DNA of 64,000 nt from Acidobacteriaceae bacterium (lineage in GTDB: Bacteria; Acidobacteriota; Terriglobia; Terriglobales; Acidobacteriaceae). The stretch is taken from positions 213,082 to 277,081 of the forward strand of contig JAPWKE010000001.1 in the NCBI GenBank assembly GCA_028283655.1. Reading direction: 5' to 3'. The stretch's first letter is position 1. Every line of letters begins with the position of its first letter. The notes under the pieces are model-generated. The model did no database searches, had not been told where the DNA came from, and saw only the letters and a list, made by a program, of their open reading frames with translations. This document shows, one piece after another, positions 9,145 through 18,433 of the stretch. Both the position numbers and the translations under genes were made by a program.

Positions 9145-9257
9145 TTGAGCGATTCCCGTTGACGACAGCGGGTTTCGCGTTCTACCGTCACAGAACCTCG
9201 CGGCTTTCTGGCCGCATGACCGTCCAACAAAGTAGCCGGGAAGAGGGGATCGCGATT

Positions 9258-10241
9258 ATGTCGACGACCGTCATTGCACCGCCACCGACGTCGGGTACGC
9301 CCGAAGGCCATGGCCACGTTACGACCATTGGCGTCATCCTGACGCAGCGTATTTATGCGGGCGTGATCCATAACGGCACGCTTGCGGGCGAGTTGAAGAT
9401 CTTTCCCGACAGCCCGATTCCTGAGGATGAGGACGACGACAACTCGCTGGTGGAGTTGCCGGCTGAGTCGCTTGTGGCGGCGATTTGCGATGTGGTGCTG
9501 CCGCTGGCGCGGACGCATGAGTCGCATCTGCAGGCCATCGGTGTGGCGATTCCGGGCCTTGTCCGCAATGGTTCGGTGGAGGACGCGCCGAACTTTCCGC
9601 AACTGAAGGGCGAGCGGCTGGAGCAGCGCATTACGCAGGCCCTGGCGGACCGCGGGCTGAAGACGCGGGTCTGCGTGTTGAACGATGCAGACGCGATGGC
9701 AGCAGGGTTGGCTTCGACGCATGGCAAGCTTGACCGCAACATCCGTGTCTGGACGCTGGGGACGGGCATTGGCTACGGCGTGTACCCGTTCATGGAAGGC
9801 GCGTGGGAAGGCGGCCACACGGTCGTTACGCTGGATGATCGCGAGAACTACTGTGGTTGCGGCGGGCGTGGGCATCTGGAAGGCATCATGGGCCATCGTG
9901 CAATGCGCCTGCGCTTCCTGGACATGGAGCCTGAAGAGGTTTTCGAAGCAGCCAATCGCAAAACGTCGCCGGACCATCGCTGCCTGGAGTTCAAGAAGCT
10001 TTGGCATCGTGCGCTGGCTGCAGCAACGGCGAGTGCCGTGCATATCTCGGGCGGTGGTAAGTTCTTCCTCACTGGCTTCAATGTCCGCTTCCTGGATATG
10101 AACATGCTGCGGCAGTATCTGAGCGAGATGGTGAAGATGAGCTGCCTGCAGAACTACTCGATGGAAGTGGTGCCGGATGACCAGGCGGTACGCGTGCTGG
10201 GTGCAGCGGTTGCCGCCAGCCAGATGTGCTCGCGTAGCTAA
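9258..10241 (+). CDS. ROK family sugar kinase, glucokinase-like
   Basis: ROK kinases phosphorylate hexoses with ATP. From ATG 9258 (GAGGGG upstream) the protein is 327 residues. It has the phosphate-binding and family segments AIGVAIPGLV, the catalytic Asp context VLNDADAMAAG, GTGIGYGV, and the EGGH substrate motif. The zinc motif reads CGCGGRGHLE: the usual third Cys is His. There is no N-terminal helix-turn-helix, so it is an enzyme rather than a NagC-type repressor. An acidic insert (EDEDDDN) lies near residues 55-60. It ends at a strong hairpin facing the MFS gene. Confidence 0.82.
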   Translation: MSTTVIAPPPTSGTPEGHGHVTTIGVILTQRIYAGVIHNGTLAGELKIFPDSPIPEDEDDDNSLVELPAESLVAAICDVVLPLARTHESHLQAIGVAIPGLVRNGSVEDAPNFPQLKGERLEQRITQALADRGLKTRVCVLNDADAMAAGLASTHGKLDRNIRVWTLGTGIGYGVYPFMEGAWEGGHTVVTLDDRENYCGCGGRGHLEGIMGHRAMRLRFLDMEPEEVFEAANRKTSPDHRCLEFKKLWHRALAAATASAVHISGGGKFFLTGFNVRFLDMNMLRQYLSEMVKMSCLQNYSMEVVPDDQAVRVLGAAVAASQMCSRS

Positions 10242-10259
10242 ACGTTTCTGCAAACGAGC

Positions 10260-10283
10260 GGGGCATGGCCTAGGCCATGCCCC
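10260..10283. terminator. Bidirectional terminator between ROK kinase and MFS genes
   Basis: A perfect 11-bp inverted repeat (GGGGCATGGCC / GGCCATGCCCC) with a 2-nt centre lies between two convergent genes, followed by a T-rich stretch on the plus strand. Confidence 0.75.
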
Positions 10284-10304
10284 ACTTTGTATTTGGGCGT
10301 GTGA

Positions 10305-11504
10305 CTAGTGGAAGGCGACGAAGTCCAGCGGCGGACCGGCGTCGGGGTCAGAGAGCATAGTCTTGTCGAGTCGGCGGGCCCATAGCGCCATGAAGATCAC
10401 GGAGACTGCGACGGCAGCGGCCGCGAGTGGAAGCTTTTTGTAGCTGCAGCCGGTGGCGATCATGACGCCGCCGAGGCTGGCTCCAAGGGCGTTGCCCAGG
10501 TTGAACGCGCCTTGATTGAGGGTGGAGGCGAGGTTCGGAGCGCGGCGGGCCTTTTCTACGATGCGCGCCTGCAGCGGTGCTCCGGCGGCGAAGTGCACGA
10601 GGCCCCATAGGAGCACGATGGCGGCCATGGGCCAGCGGTAAGGCATGGCTAGCGGCATCACGAGCAGTACGGCGGCGACGGCGGCATATCCGCCGACGAT
10701 GGTGAGCATCTGCCGCCAGTCGCTGAGCTTTCCGCCGAGCAGATTGCCCACCGTGATGCCGACACCAAAGAGGACGAGCACCCAGGTGATGGCGCCTTCG
10801 GAGAGGTGCGTGGCTGTGCCCAGCATGGGGGCGATGTAGGTGAAGACGGTGAAGAGCGAGACGGAGCTGAGCGTAGAGAGTGCAAGTACGAGCAGCACCT
10901 TGGGCTTGATGACCGTGGCGATTTCGTGGCGAAGCTCGACGGGTTCCAGGGGCTGCGTGGGGACGAGGAAGATCAGGCCGAGCATGGCGATGAGGCCGAT
11001 AGGCACGAGGCAAAGGAAGGTCGCTCGCCAGGTGAGTGCGTGGCCGATGGCGGTGCCGGCGGGGACGCCGAGGACGTTGGCGAGCGTGAGCCCGGTGAAC
11101 ATGGTGGCGATGGCCTGGGCCCGCTTGTTCTTCGGTACGAGGTTCGAGGCGACGACGCTGCCGGTGCCGAAGAAGGCTCCATGGCAGAGAGCGGTGATGA
11201 TGCGGGCGCAGAGCATCAGCTCAAAGTTTGGCGCGTAGGCGCAGCAGATGTTGCCGATCAGGAAGAAGCTCATCAGGATGATGAGTGAGCGTTTGCGCTC
11301 GACGCGGGCGAGGGCCATCGCCACCAGCGGCGAGCCGAAGGCGACGCTGAACGCGTAAACCGAGACGATGACGCCTGCTTTGGGGATGCTGATGGAGAAC
11401 GAATGCGCGAGGTCCGGCAGCAGACCCATGATGACGAACTCAGAGGTGCCGATGCCGAAGGCGGCTACCGTCAGCGCCAGAATGGCTTTTCGCATAACGC
11501 CCAT
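10305..11504 (-). CDS. MFS transporter, DHA1 (AraJ/sugar-efflux-like) family
   Basis: This is a proton-driven inner-membrane exporter with about 12 hydrophobic segments over 399 residues from the start MGVMRKAILALT. A second ATG lies three codons in, and the open frame upstream overlaps mutM and is not MFS-like. Family signatures are GIGTSEFVIMGLLP in TM1, ALARVERKRSLI in the TM2-3 loop, and GSVVASNLVPKNKRAQAIA after TM4. The TM10-12 region ends with the small-residue-rich NQGAFNLGNALGASLGG. Substrates of this subgroup are sugars or drugs; none can be assigned here. Confidence 0.88.
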   Translation of the reverse strand: MGVMRKAILALTVAAFGIGTSEFVIMGLLPDLAHSFSISIPKAGVIVSVYAFSVAFGSPLVAMALARVERKRSLIILMSFFLIGNICCAYAPNFELMLCARIITALCHGAFFGTGSVVASNLVPKNKRAQAIATMFTGLTLANVLGVPAGTAIGHALTWRATFLCLVPIGLIAMLGLIFLVPTQPLEPVELRHEIATVIKPKVLLVLALSTLSSVSLFTVFTYIAPMLGTATHLSEGAITWVLVLFGVGITVGNLLGGKLSDWRQMLTIVGGYAAVAAVLLVMPLAMPYRWPMAAIVLLWGLVHFAAGAPLQARIVEKARRAPNLASTLNQGAFNLGNALGASLGGVMIATGCSYKKLPLAAAAVAVSVIFMALWARRLDKTMLSDPDAGPPLDFVAFH

Positions 11505-11593
11505 CGTAGCGTGAATGCAGGGTTTCGGGGGGAGGGTTTCGGGTGGAGCGGTAGATTCGCGCTGCGTTCCGGGCGTTCTAAACCCTGTGTCGT

Positions 11594-12400
11594 TTACTTC
11601 TGGCAGTGTGGGCAGTAGACCGTGGTGCGGCCGCCTACGACGATCTTTTTGAGAGGCGTGGCGCAGTCTTTGCACTCTTCTCCGGCGCGGCTGTAGACCT
11701 TGTGCTCGAGCTGGAAGAAGCCGCGGACCCCGTCGGCGTCCACGTAATCAGAGACGGAGGAGCCGCCGAGCTGGATGGCGTGTAGCAGCACGGCCTGCAG
11801 GGCGGTGTGGAGCTTGAGGAGCTCGAGCTTCGTGAGCTTGCCCGCGTGCTTCGTGGGGCGGATGCCGGCGCGGAAGAGGCTTTCGTCGGCGTAAATGTTG
11901 CCGACCCCATGCAGGATGGACTGGTTGAGCAGCGCGGCCTTGATGGCGAGTTTGCGTGCTTTGAAGAGCGTGGAGAAGGCGTCGGCGGTGACGGTGGTGG
12001 GCTCAACGCCGGGGCCTTCGTAGCCTTCGGCGAGAGACAGGCGGCCGAAGCGACGTGGATCCACGAAGCGGAGTTCGCGGCCGTCGGCGAAGGAAAGTAC
12101 AGCGTGCGTGTGTGGCGGCAGCGGCACGGCTTGCTGCGAGACGAGCAGGCGGCCGGTCATGCCGAGATGCACGAGGAACTGCCCGGCTGGCTTTTTCTTG
12201 CGCGCCAGTTCGATGGCGATCGTTTTGCCGACGCGCCGGACGCGGTCGATCGTCGCGCCGGTGAGGGCTTCGACGATCTCGGCTTCGGGTGTTTTGAAGG
12301 TCTGCGGCTTGCCGCTGGTCCACACGCTGACAATGCGCTGTCCGCGGACGCGGGCGTCTACGCCGTTGGCAACTGTTTCGACTTCGGGGAGTTCGGGCAC
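11594..12400 (-). CDS. mutM: Formamidopyrimidine-DNA glycosylase
   Basis: MutM excises 8-oxoguanine and formamidopyrimidines and nicks the abasic site. The 268-residue protein begins MPELPEVETV with the catalytic Pro2/Glu3. It carries the conserved LVHLGMTGRL (with Lys nearby), a helix-two-turn-helix with LHGVGNIYADE, and a C-terminal zinc finger made of CKDC and CPHC. It belongs to a run of minus-strand genes. The open frame of the following MFS gene overlaps its end, but the real MFS start lies beyond the mutM stop. Confidence 0.96.
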   Translation of the reverse strand: MPELPEVETVANGVDARVRGQRIVSVWTSGKPQTFKTPEAEIVEALTGATIDRVRRVGKTIAIELARKKKPAGQFLVHLGMTGRLLVSQQAVPLPPHTHAVLSFADGRELRFVDPRRFGRLSLAEGYEGPGVEPTTVTADAFSTLFKARKLAIKAALLNQSILHGVGNIYADESLFRAGIRPTKHAGKLTKLELLKLHTALQAVLLHAIQLGGSSVSDYVDADGVRGFFQLEHKVYSRAGEECKDCATPLKKIVVGGRTTVYCPHCQK

Positions 12401-12422
12401 AAGCTCAGGATAGCTGGTTCAG

Positions 12423-13445
12423 CTACTGAGGAACTCGCATCGAGGGAGCGAGGCGTTCGTAGGCTTCGCTGAAGAGTACTTCGAGGCGGCCATCACGGGC
12501 GGCTTGAACGATGTCGGGATGCTCGTCGAGATCGTCGACGCAGACGGTTTTCTTGCGGAAGTAGGCGAGGTCAGAGAGACGGGGATAGTTGCCGGAGCCT
12601 GCGACGCTGCCGAAGTCGAGGAAGCGGTGCTGCTGGTAGAACGGCGTCGTGTAGACGTTGATATTGCTTCCGCTGGTCCAGCCGTTGGTGAACATGCGTG
12701 CGCCTTCACTCTCGAGGCGGAGGATGAAGTAGCTGCGGATCATCACGCGGATGATTCGGCGAAAGAAGGGGAGGGGAGCGTCTCCGCTGTCGAGCAGCCC
12801 GGCGTAGTAACGGCCGTCGCGGTCGAGGTATCGCAGGAAGCTATCCCAGCTGCGGTCTGCGTCTTCTTCGAAGAGCGCGCGGCCCCGGATGAGGGAAGGG
12901 GCTACGCCGTGGTATCCGCAGAACTGCTCAAGCAGGGCCTCGGAAAAGAGAAAGACACCGCAAAAGACGAGGCGTTCGCGGCCAAGCAGAAGGTCGAGCC
13001 CGGCTTTGCGGTTGACGTTGGCCTGCAGGAGATTTTTCAACGGCATCAGTCGCTGCCGCACCTTCAGCTTGCTGATGCGCTGCCGGGCCGCCGTGTCGAA
13101 CTCAGAGTCCGGCTTGCTGAAGTGCAGAACTCCGCGTGGGTACAGAGGCTGTGGGCGGAAGCGTGAGCCGGCTGGGAGGTCGCTGCTGCCGACGAAGAGA
13201 GCGACGAGTTCGGCTGCTTCGCCGAGTTGCCTTTGCGCTTGCTGCAGTGGAGCTTCGGTCTGTACGCCGTCCCAGAAGATGAAGTAGAAGCGTGTGTCGG
13301 GCTGGTCGCGTCGGTCGGTAGGCACTCGCTCGAGCGAGTCGAAGAAGATGGCTGTGCCGGGACCTTCGCTGAGCTCGGGATTTGAGCGCACGCCGAGGTA
13401 TCCCCACCAGAGTTTGGAGCTATCCAGCCGAAGTTCTGCGATCAC
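12423..13445 (-). CDS. Unknown 340-residue protein, coupled to flippase gene
   Basis: The family is not recognised. The protein is soluble with no clear signal peptide or membrane segments, rich in aromatics and Arg. Distinct segments are SSKLWWGYLGVRSNPELS at the N-terminus, FYFIFWDGV, LVALFVGSSDLPAG, and MFTNGWTSGSNINVY near residue 260. It starts with GTG overlapping the flippase stop as GTGA, which strongly suggests translational coupling. A role alongside surface polysaccharide export is an inference from that linkage only. Confidence 0.7.
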   Translation of the reverse strand: MIAELRLDSSKLWWGYLGVRSNPELSEGPGTAIFFDSLERVPTDRRDQPDTRFYFIFWDGVQTEAPLQQAQRQLGEAAELVALFVGSSDLPAGSRFRPQPLYPRGVLHFSKPDSEFDTAARQRISKLKVRQRLMPLKNLLQANVNRKAGLDLLLGRERLVFCGVFLFSEALLEQFCGYHGVAPSLIRGRALFEEDADRSWDSFLRYLDRDGRYYAGLLDSGDAPLPFFRRIIRVMIRSYFILRLESEGARMFTNGWTSGSNINVYTTPFYQQHRFLDFGSVAGSGNYPRLSDLAYFRKKTVCVDDLDEHPDIVQAARDGRLEVLFSEAYERLAPSMRVPQ

Positions 13446-14842
13446 TGTTCTTCCTCGGCGGGACGGCTGGTGCGGAGGATACGACGGAGCAGGGCGGCAG
13501 GACGAACGGATTCAGGGATGTCCCAGAGGCTGCGAATGAAGTCGGGCAGGTTGTCGTGGGTGAGCTTCAGCGAAGTCGGCAGAACGTAGTAGTTCATGAT
13601 GAGCTCGCCGAGAATGAGAGACGAAGCTGCCCCAAACAGACCGTAATGGCGCGCGAGCACGTAGGTGAAGATAACCGTCAGGCCGGTGGCGATGATGTAG
13701 TAGACGCTTAGCTTCTGATGCTGGTTGGTGGCAGCCAGCAGCGTGGAGCTGGTGGACCAGAGCGAGTAGCAGACGACAACGCCGAGCAAAATGGCGAGCA
13801 GGCCCTTGCTTGGTGGGACGTGGCCAGCGGTCCAATGGGTCAGGAACCAGGGACCAAAGCTCATCATGGCTGCGACCAGCGCAAGAGCGATGCCAAGCGC
13901 AAGCTGGCAGGAGCGGCGGTGCAGAAGCTTGACGAGGTCCCAGTTCTTGGCACCGAAGGCCAGGGAGAGTTCGGGCCAGAAGGTGGAGTTCACCATTTGC
14001 ACCATTTGCAGTGCAACACGGGAGACCTGCCGAGCGGTGGAGAAGATCACAACATCCAGCGGGCCGAGAGCGTACTGCACGGCGAGCACGGTTCCCTGGA
14101 GGTTGAAGGCGTTACCTAGCGGGAAGCCCAGAAAGGCGATGGCCGGGCCGCTCATGCGCTTGATCTCGTTCCAGCTGGCATGTTGCCAGCCGAAGCGCAG
14201 CCAGGGGATGTCGTAGCGCACCTTGATCGCAAGAATGATGGTGCCGACGATGTTGGCGAGCGCGTAGACGAGCGCGGTAGTGCGTGCGCCTTTATGCATC
14301 ATCACCGGAATGATCATGGCGGCGAAGGCCAGCAGCGAGATGATGCTCTTGTAGAACGAGCCTTCGGCGTAGCGGGCGATGCAGGTGTAGGCTGCGCCGA
14401 GGAGTTGCTCGAGCTGGCCGAGGAGCACAGCGATGCCGAGGTAGAAGATGATCCAGCGAGCGTCTGAGAGTTGGATCGCCGTGAGCTTCAGCATCTTGTC
14501 GATGGGAGCGAAGTAGACGACTGGACCGAGCAGGAGGCCAACGGTAGAGCAGGCAGCGGTGATCAGCCACCAGCAACTTTGAAAGACGCGCAGCGTTCCT
14601 TCGCGGTCGCCAGCGGACTCCCGCATGGTCATGTCATTGCCCGCTACGGAGCCAAAGCCGATGTTGCTGAACGCGAGGTACGAGGGGATCGCATTGACGA
14701 TAACCCATTCGCCGTAAAGCGTGGTTCCCCAGAAGTGAAGGAAGATGGGAACCTGGGCAAAGGTGATGATGGAGCTGGAAAGGCGGCTTATCCAGTTGGA
14801 AAGGAAGCCGAGATACAGCCGTCGCTGCGTTTTTGTATCGAT
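13442..14842 (-). CDS. Polysaccharide (Wzx/MATE-like) flippase with apparent ATC start
   Basis: This multispanning inner-membrane protein is of the oligosaccharide-flippase type. Opening at the first ATG (14632) would delete the first two membrane helices. The same frame continues upstream with family-like sequence (LSNWISRLSSSIITFAQVP, LYGEWVIVNAIP, NIGFGSVAGND) and contains no ATG. The best start is ATC at 14840-14842: GAGG lies 8 nt upstream, and it gives a 466-residue protein of normal length. CTG 14818 has no such site. The gene overlaps the downstream unknown gene by 4 bp and lies 126 bp after an APC permease. Confidence 0.75.
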   Translation of the reverse strand: MDTKTQRRLYLGFLSNWISRLSSSIITFAQVPIFLHFWGTTLYGEWVIVNAIPSYLAFSNIGFGSVAGNDMTMRESAGDREGTLRVFQSCWWLITAACSTVGLLLGPVVYFAPIDKMLKLTAIQLSDARWIIFYLGIAVLLGQLEQLLGAAYTCIARYAEGSFYKSIISLLAFAAMIIPVMMHKGARTTALVYALANIVGTIILAIKVRYDIPWLRFGWQHASWNEIKRMSGPAIAFLGFPLGNAFNLQGTVLAVQYALGPLDVVIFSTARQVSRVALQMVQMVNSTFWPELSLAFGAKNWDLVKLLHRRSCQLALGIALALVAAMMSFGPWFLTHWTAGHVPPSKGLLAILLGVVVCYSLWSTSSTLLAATNQHQKLSVYYIIATGLTVIFTYVLARHYGLFGAASSLILGELIMNYYVLPTSLKLTHDNLPDFIRSLWDIPESVRPAALLRRILRTSRPAEEEQ

Positions 14843-14968
14843 GGTTCTACCCTCGTGGCAAACGGCCGTGGCCTGCTGCGTTTTTCCCTGACGAAAATTC
14901 GGTTGGGTGGCAGCAGCCCCAGTATATCGGCCACCTGCTGTAGATGGCTTCAGATGATTGTGACGGGC

Positions 14969-16375
14969 TCAGGCCGTGCGACGGCTGCGTAGCGTGTAGA
15001 AGAGATAGCCCAGGGCGTTTACGCCAACTGTTGTCAGCACGATCTTTACGGTGAACGCCGAGGCGCTGCCTACGACGACGAACGGATAGGCGTTCAGCAG
15101 GGTAGCGAAGAGCGTGGCGAGGACACCTATGCCGCATAGCCAGGCGGCCCAGCGGGGCATGGCTTTGCGGATGGCCCGTGCGCCGCAGATGGGAATGAGG
15201 AACATGGCGAGGTAGGCGAGGTTGTAGAACTCGCTGGAAGCGTCGTTCAGTACACCGAAAGCTTCTGCGGCGTGGACGCCAGCGGATGCCAGTACCAGCA
15301 GGGCTGCCACCACGAGGCTGGTGAGCAGGATGGAGTTGGCCGGGATCTTACGGCTGTTGAGCCGCGCGAACCATTCGGGGATCATGTGGTCCCAGCCTGC
15401 GGTCATGGGCAGGCGCGTAGCGCCGGTGAAAAGGTAGCTTGCTGCGCCGATGATGCGGATCTGCAGCAGGAGCATGATGATCTTCGCGACCCAGGCCATG
15501 GGGCCGTGCTCGCCGAAAGCCTGCGCGAGTGTCTGCGGGATGGGCGCAACGTAGTTGATGGCGTCGCCCGAGTGCAGGCCGTGGAAGGTCATCACCGAGG
15601 CCGTTCCCAGCGTGAACATGAGGAAGACGATGGGGGTGGCGATGATGACGGAGCGGCTGATGGCGCTTTCGGCGGCGTGGGTTTCGCCGGCCATGATGGC
15701 GATGTACTCCAGCCCGGCGGCGGCGAAGAGGACCTGGCCGATCAGCGAGAGCGAGGTGAGATCATGAGCCGGGAGATGCAGCGGCGCGGGGTTCCAGTGG
15801 ATGTGCGCACCGTGGGCCAGCGCCCAGAGCGGAGCGACGATGAGCAGGGCGAAGGCGGCGATCATGGCCGCGCCGGAGATGTTGTGCAGCCACTTGCCCC
15901 AGCCGAGCCCGCGTAGCGCGACCCACATCAGCACCAGCACGATGACGGCGAGGATGCTGTAGACGACCTTATGGTTTTCGGGCAGTGAGGCGGCGCGCGG
16001 GCCGATCATGAACGCCATTTCGCTGGGGATCTGGAAGAGGATGGCGGCGATGGAGCTGATCGCGTAGGCCCAGACGTTGAAGGCAACCATGAAGCCGACG
16101 GCGTCGCCGAAGGCCTTGCGGGCCCAGACGTAGAGGCCGCCTTCGAGGGGCATGGCGCGGTTCAGGTAGAAGACGGCAACAGCCATGGGGGCGTAGAAGC
16201 AGACGAACGCCGCAACCCACACAAGGAACTCACCGCGACCCAGCCCGGCGGCGATGCCGACCCAGGAACTGCCGACGACGGTAAGCACCTGCGCGAGAAC
16301 GAGATCGCGCATACGCAGTTGGCGATGCAGGCCATGTTGGCTGAGTTCGGGGGAAGGGGTTTCCTCGGAGACCAT
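14969..16375 (-). CDS. APC-superfamily amino acid permease
   Basis: This is an inner-membrane amino acid transporter of 468 residues with about 12 hydrophobic helices. The first helix region (VLTVVGSSWVGIAAGLGRGE) is an APC-like unwound TM1, and PLEGGLYVWARKAFGDAVGF after TM2 is characteristic of the family. It reads LLQIRIIGAASYLFTGATRLP about residue 305. The substrate cannot be told from the sequence. It is transcribed on the minus strand, divergent from the DinB-like gene with less than 50 bp between start codons, so promoters must overlap. Confidence 0.85.
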   Translation of the reverse strand: MVSEETPSPELSQHGLHRQLRMRDLVLAQVLTVVGSSWVGIAAGLGRGEFLVWVAAFVCFYAPMAVAVFYLNRAMPLEGGLYVWARKAFGDAVGFMVAFNVWAYAISSIAAILFQIPSEMAFMIGPRAASLPENHKVVYSILAVIVLVLMWVALRGLGWGKWLHNISGAAMIAAFALLIVAPLWALAHGAHIHWNPAPLHLPAHDLTSLSLIGQVLFAAAGLEYIAIMAGETHAAESAISRSVIIATPIVFLMFTLGTASVMTFHGLHSGDAINYVAPIPQTLAQAFGEHGPMAWVAKIIMLLLQIRIIGAASYLFTGATRLPMTAGWDHMIPEWFARLNSRKIPANSILLTSLVVAALLVLASAGVHAAEAFGVLNDASSEFYNLAYLAMFLIPICGARAIRKAMPRWAAWLCGIGVLATLFATLLNAYPFVVVGSASAFTVKIVLTTVGVNALGYLFYTLRSRRTA

Positions 16376-16422
16376 TGCGGCTATCCTCGCACAGCCGTCG
16401 CTCCGGGTACTATGGCAGCATT

Positions 16423-16935
16423 ATGGCCGATGCAAATGCGCTTGCCGCCGCTTTTACCGAGTACGCGATCTGGAGTCTGAACCGCAGCGAAGTGCAGATT
16501 GGGCACTGCCTGGGACGTCTGAGCGAAGAGCAGATGCAGCAGCGTGGTGGCGACCACGAGAACTCGATTGTGAACCTGCTGCTTCATCTCGACGGAAACA
16601 TCCGGCAGTGGGTTCTGCACGGTGTTGCCGGGCAAGAGGACGTGCGGCAGCGTGAGCAGGAGTTTGATCTTTCCCCGAAGCTCTCGGGCAGGGAAGCGTT
16701 CTCTCAGCTGCAGGGCACGCTGGCGGCTTGCCGGGAGGCGTTTGCGGCGGTTTCCGCGGACCGTCTGCTGGAGATCATCGATCCGCAGCCGTCAGGAAGC
16801 TATCGTTTCCCGACCGTGATGGCAGCGTCGGCGCGGGCGTTTGGGCATCTCGAATATCACACCGGGCAGATTATTTTGCTGACCAAGCAGATCGCGGCGA
16901 CGGACCTCGATCTGACAATTCCGAGGAAACGTTGA
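16423..16935 (+). CDS. DinB-like protein (DUF1572-type)
   Basis: DinB-like proteins are metal-binding four-helix bundles, several of them thiol transferases or stress proteins of unknown role. From ATG 16423 the 170-residue protein has histidines placed as in the family: NLLLHLDGNIRQWVLHGV about residue 50 and FGHLEYHTGQIILLTKQI near the C-terminus. These presumably coordinate one metal. It ends about 90 bp before purA and may be co-transcribed with it. Confidence 0.8.
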   Translation: MADANALAAAFTEYAIWSLNRSEVQIGHCLGRLSEEQMQQRGGDHENSIVNLLLHLDGNIRQWVLHGVAGQEDVRQREQEFDLSPKLSGREAFSQLQGTLAACREAFAAVSADRLLEIIDPQPSGSYRFPTVMAASARAFGHLEYHTGQIILLTKQIAATDLDLTIPRKR

Positions 16936-17023
16936 GCCTCCTGCCGAAGCTGAGGCGGTATAATGACACAAAGGCGCGGTGGTTTTGCCCGCGTACTTTT
17001 GCCTTCCGGAGCACATCCCGCTC

Positions 17024-18352
17024 GTGATCACCAGAACCCAGCCGAAGTCAGCCGTCATTCTTGGAGCCCAGTGGGGCGATGAAGGCAAAGGCAAGATTGT
17101 CGACGTTCTCAGCGAAAAGTTCGACATCGTTGCACGTTACGCCGGTGGCCACAATGCTGGTCATACCGTCATCATCGAAGGTAAGAAGATCGTTCTGCAG
17201 CTTATTCCGTGTGGCGTACTGCGCCCCGGCTGCGTGGGCGTGATCGGCAACGGCGTCGTCCTCGACCCAGCCGCTTTCCTTGCCGAAATCAAAAAGTTGA
17301 AGGACGCTGGTCTGCCTGCGCATGACCCTGCTGCCAAGCAGCTCTTCATCTCCAACCGTGCGCAGGTCATCCTGCCGTACCATCGCATGATCGAGCTGGC
17401 AGCAGAGACCGCTCCCGGTCGTCAGACGATTGGAACGACGCGTCGCGGTATTGGACCGGCGTATGAAGACAAGATTCATCGCAACGGCCTGCGTGTGGCC
17501 GACCTGCTGAACACCTCGCTGCTGCGTACGCACATCAACAACGCCTGCCACGAGAAGAACACCATTGCGCATGCTCTCTTCGGCACCGAGCCGCTCGATC
17601 CGAAGCAAATGTACGAAGACTACGTTCGCTTTGCCGAGCAGCTGGCACCGTATGTGACCGATACGGCCGAGATGCTGAACAAGGCGCTCGACAACGGCAA
17701 GAGCGTGATGTTCGAAGGCGCGCAGGGTGCGTTGCTCGACATCGACCACGGAACGTATCCGTTTGTCACCAGCTCGAACTGCACCTCGGGTGGCGCTGTG
17801 ACCGGTACGGGCGTTGGTCCGACCAAGATCGGTACGGTCATCGGTGTGACGAAGGCGTATGTGACGCGTGTGGGTGAAGGCCCGTTCCCGACAGAAGACT
17901 TTGGCCAGGATGGCGAACTGCTGGCTCGTCGCGGCAATGAGTTTGGTGCTGTGACCGGACGCCCGCGTCGCTGCGGCTGGCTGGATCTGCCGCTGCTTCG
18001 CTACTCGAACATGATCAACTCCACCGAGTGGCTGGTGGTGACGAAGATGGACGTGATGGACGAGCTGGAAGAGATCAAGGTCTGCACGGCATACAAGGTC
18101 GACGGCAAGCTGACGGATACGATCCCGGCTGACATCCGCGGCTTCAAGACGATTGAGCCGATTTATACGACGGTGAAGGGCTGGAACTGCTCGACCGAAG
18201 GCATCACCGAGTACGACAAGCTGCCGAAGCTGGCGCAGGAGTACCTGGAGTTTGTGGCTCAGGAGTCGGGAGCGAAGATTGGTATGATCTCGACCGGCCC
18301 GGATCGTGTCCAGACGATGACACTGCCCGATTTTGCTGCTGTTCTCGGTTAG
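17024..18352 (+). CDS. purA: Adenylosuccinate synthetase
   Basis: PurA condenses IMP and aspartate with GTP, the first committed step to AMP. The 442-residue form begins at GTG 17024 with GGAG 12 nt upstream; an in-frame ATG at 16979 would add 15 unusual residues. The GTP-binding GDEGKGK is at residues 18-24, and later blocks HNAGHTV, GTTRRGIGPAYEDK, EGAQGALLDIDHGTYPFVTSSN and GVTKAYVTRVGEGPFPTE are diagnostic. A clear hairpin terminator follows. Confidence 0.96.
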   Translation: MITRTQPKSAVILGAQWGDEGKGKIVDVLSEKFDIVARYAGGHNAGHTVIIEGKKIVLQLIPCGVLRPGCVGVIGNGVVLDPAAFLAEIKKLKDAGLPAHDPAAKQLFISNRAQVILPYHRMIELAAETAPGRQTIGTTRRGIGPAYEDKIHRNGLRVADLLNTSLLRTHINNACHEKNTIAHALFGTEPLDPKQMYEDYVRFAEQLAPYVTDTAEMLNKALDNGKSVMFEGAQGALLDIDHGTYPFVTSSNCTSGGAVTGTGVGPTKIGTVIGVTKAYVTRVGEGPFPTEDFGQDGELLARRGNEFGAVTGRPRRCGWLDLPLLRYSNMINSTEWLVVTKMDVMDELEEIKVCTAYKVDGKLTDTIPADIRGFKTIEPIYTTVKGWNCSTEGITEYDKLPKLAQEYLEFVAQESGAKIGMISTGPDRVQTMTLPDFAAVLG

Positions 18353-18374
18353 ACTTCGTTTTTTCGTTTCTCGC

Positions 18375-18420
18375 AACGCGGCGGAGGAATAAGCTTTCCT
18401 TCGCCGCGTTCTTTCTTTTC
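18375..18420 (+). terminator. Rho-independent terminator after purA
   Basis: A stem AACGCGGCG / CGCCGCGTT (18375-18383 with 18402-18410) is extended inward by GAGGAA / TTTCCTT pairing and followed by CTTTCTTTTC, a T-rich tail. Confidence 0.75.
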
Positions 18421-18433
18421 AAAGGGCTTATTC

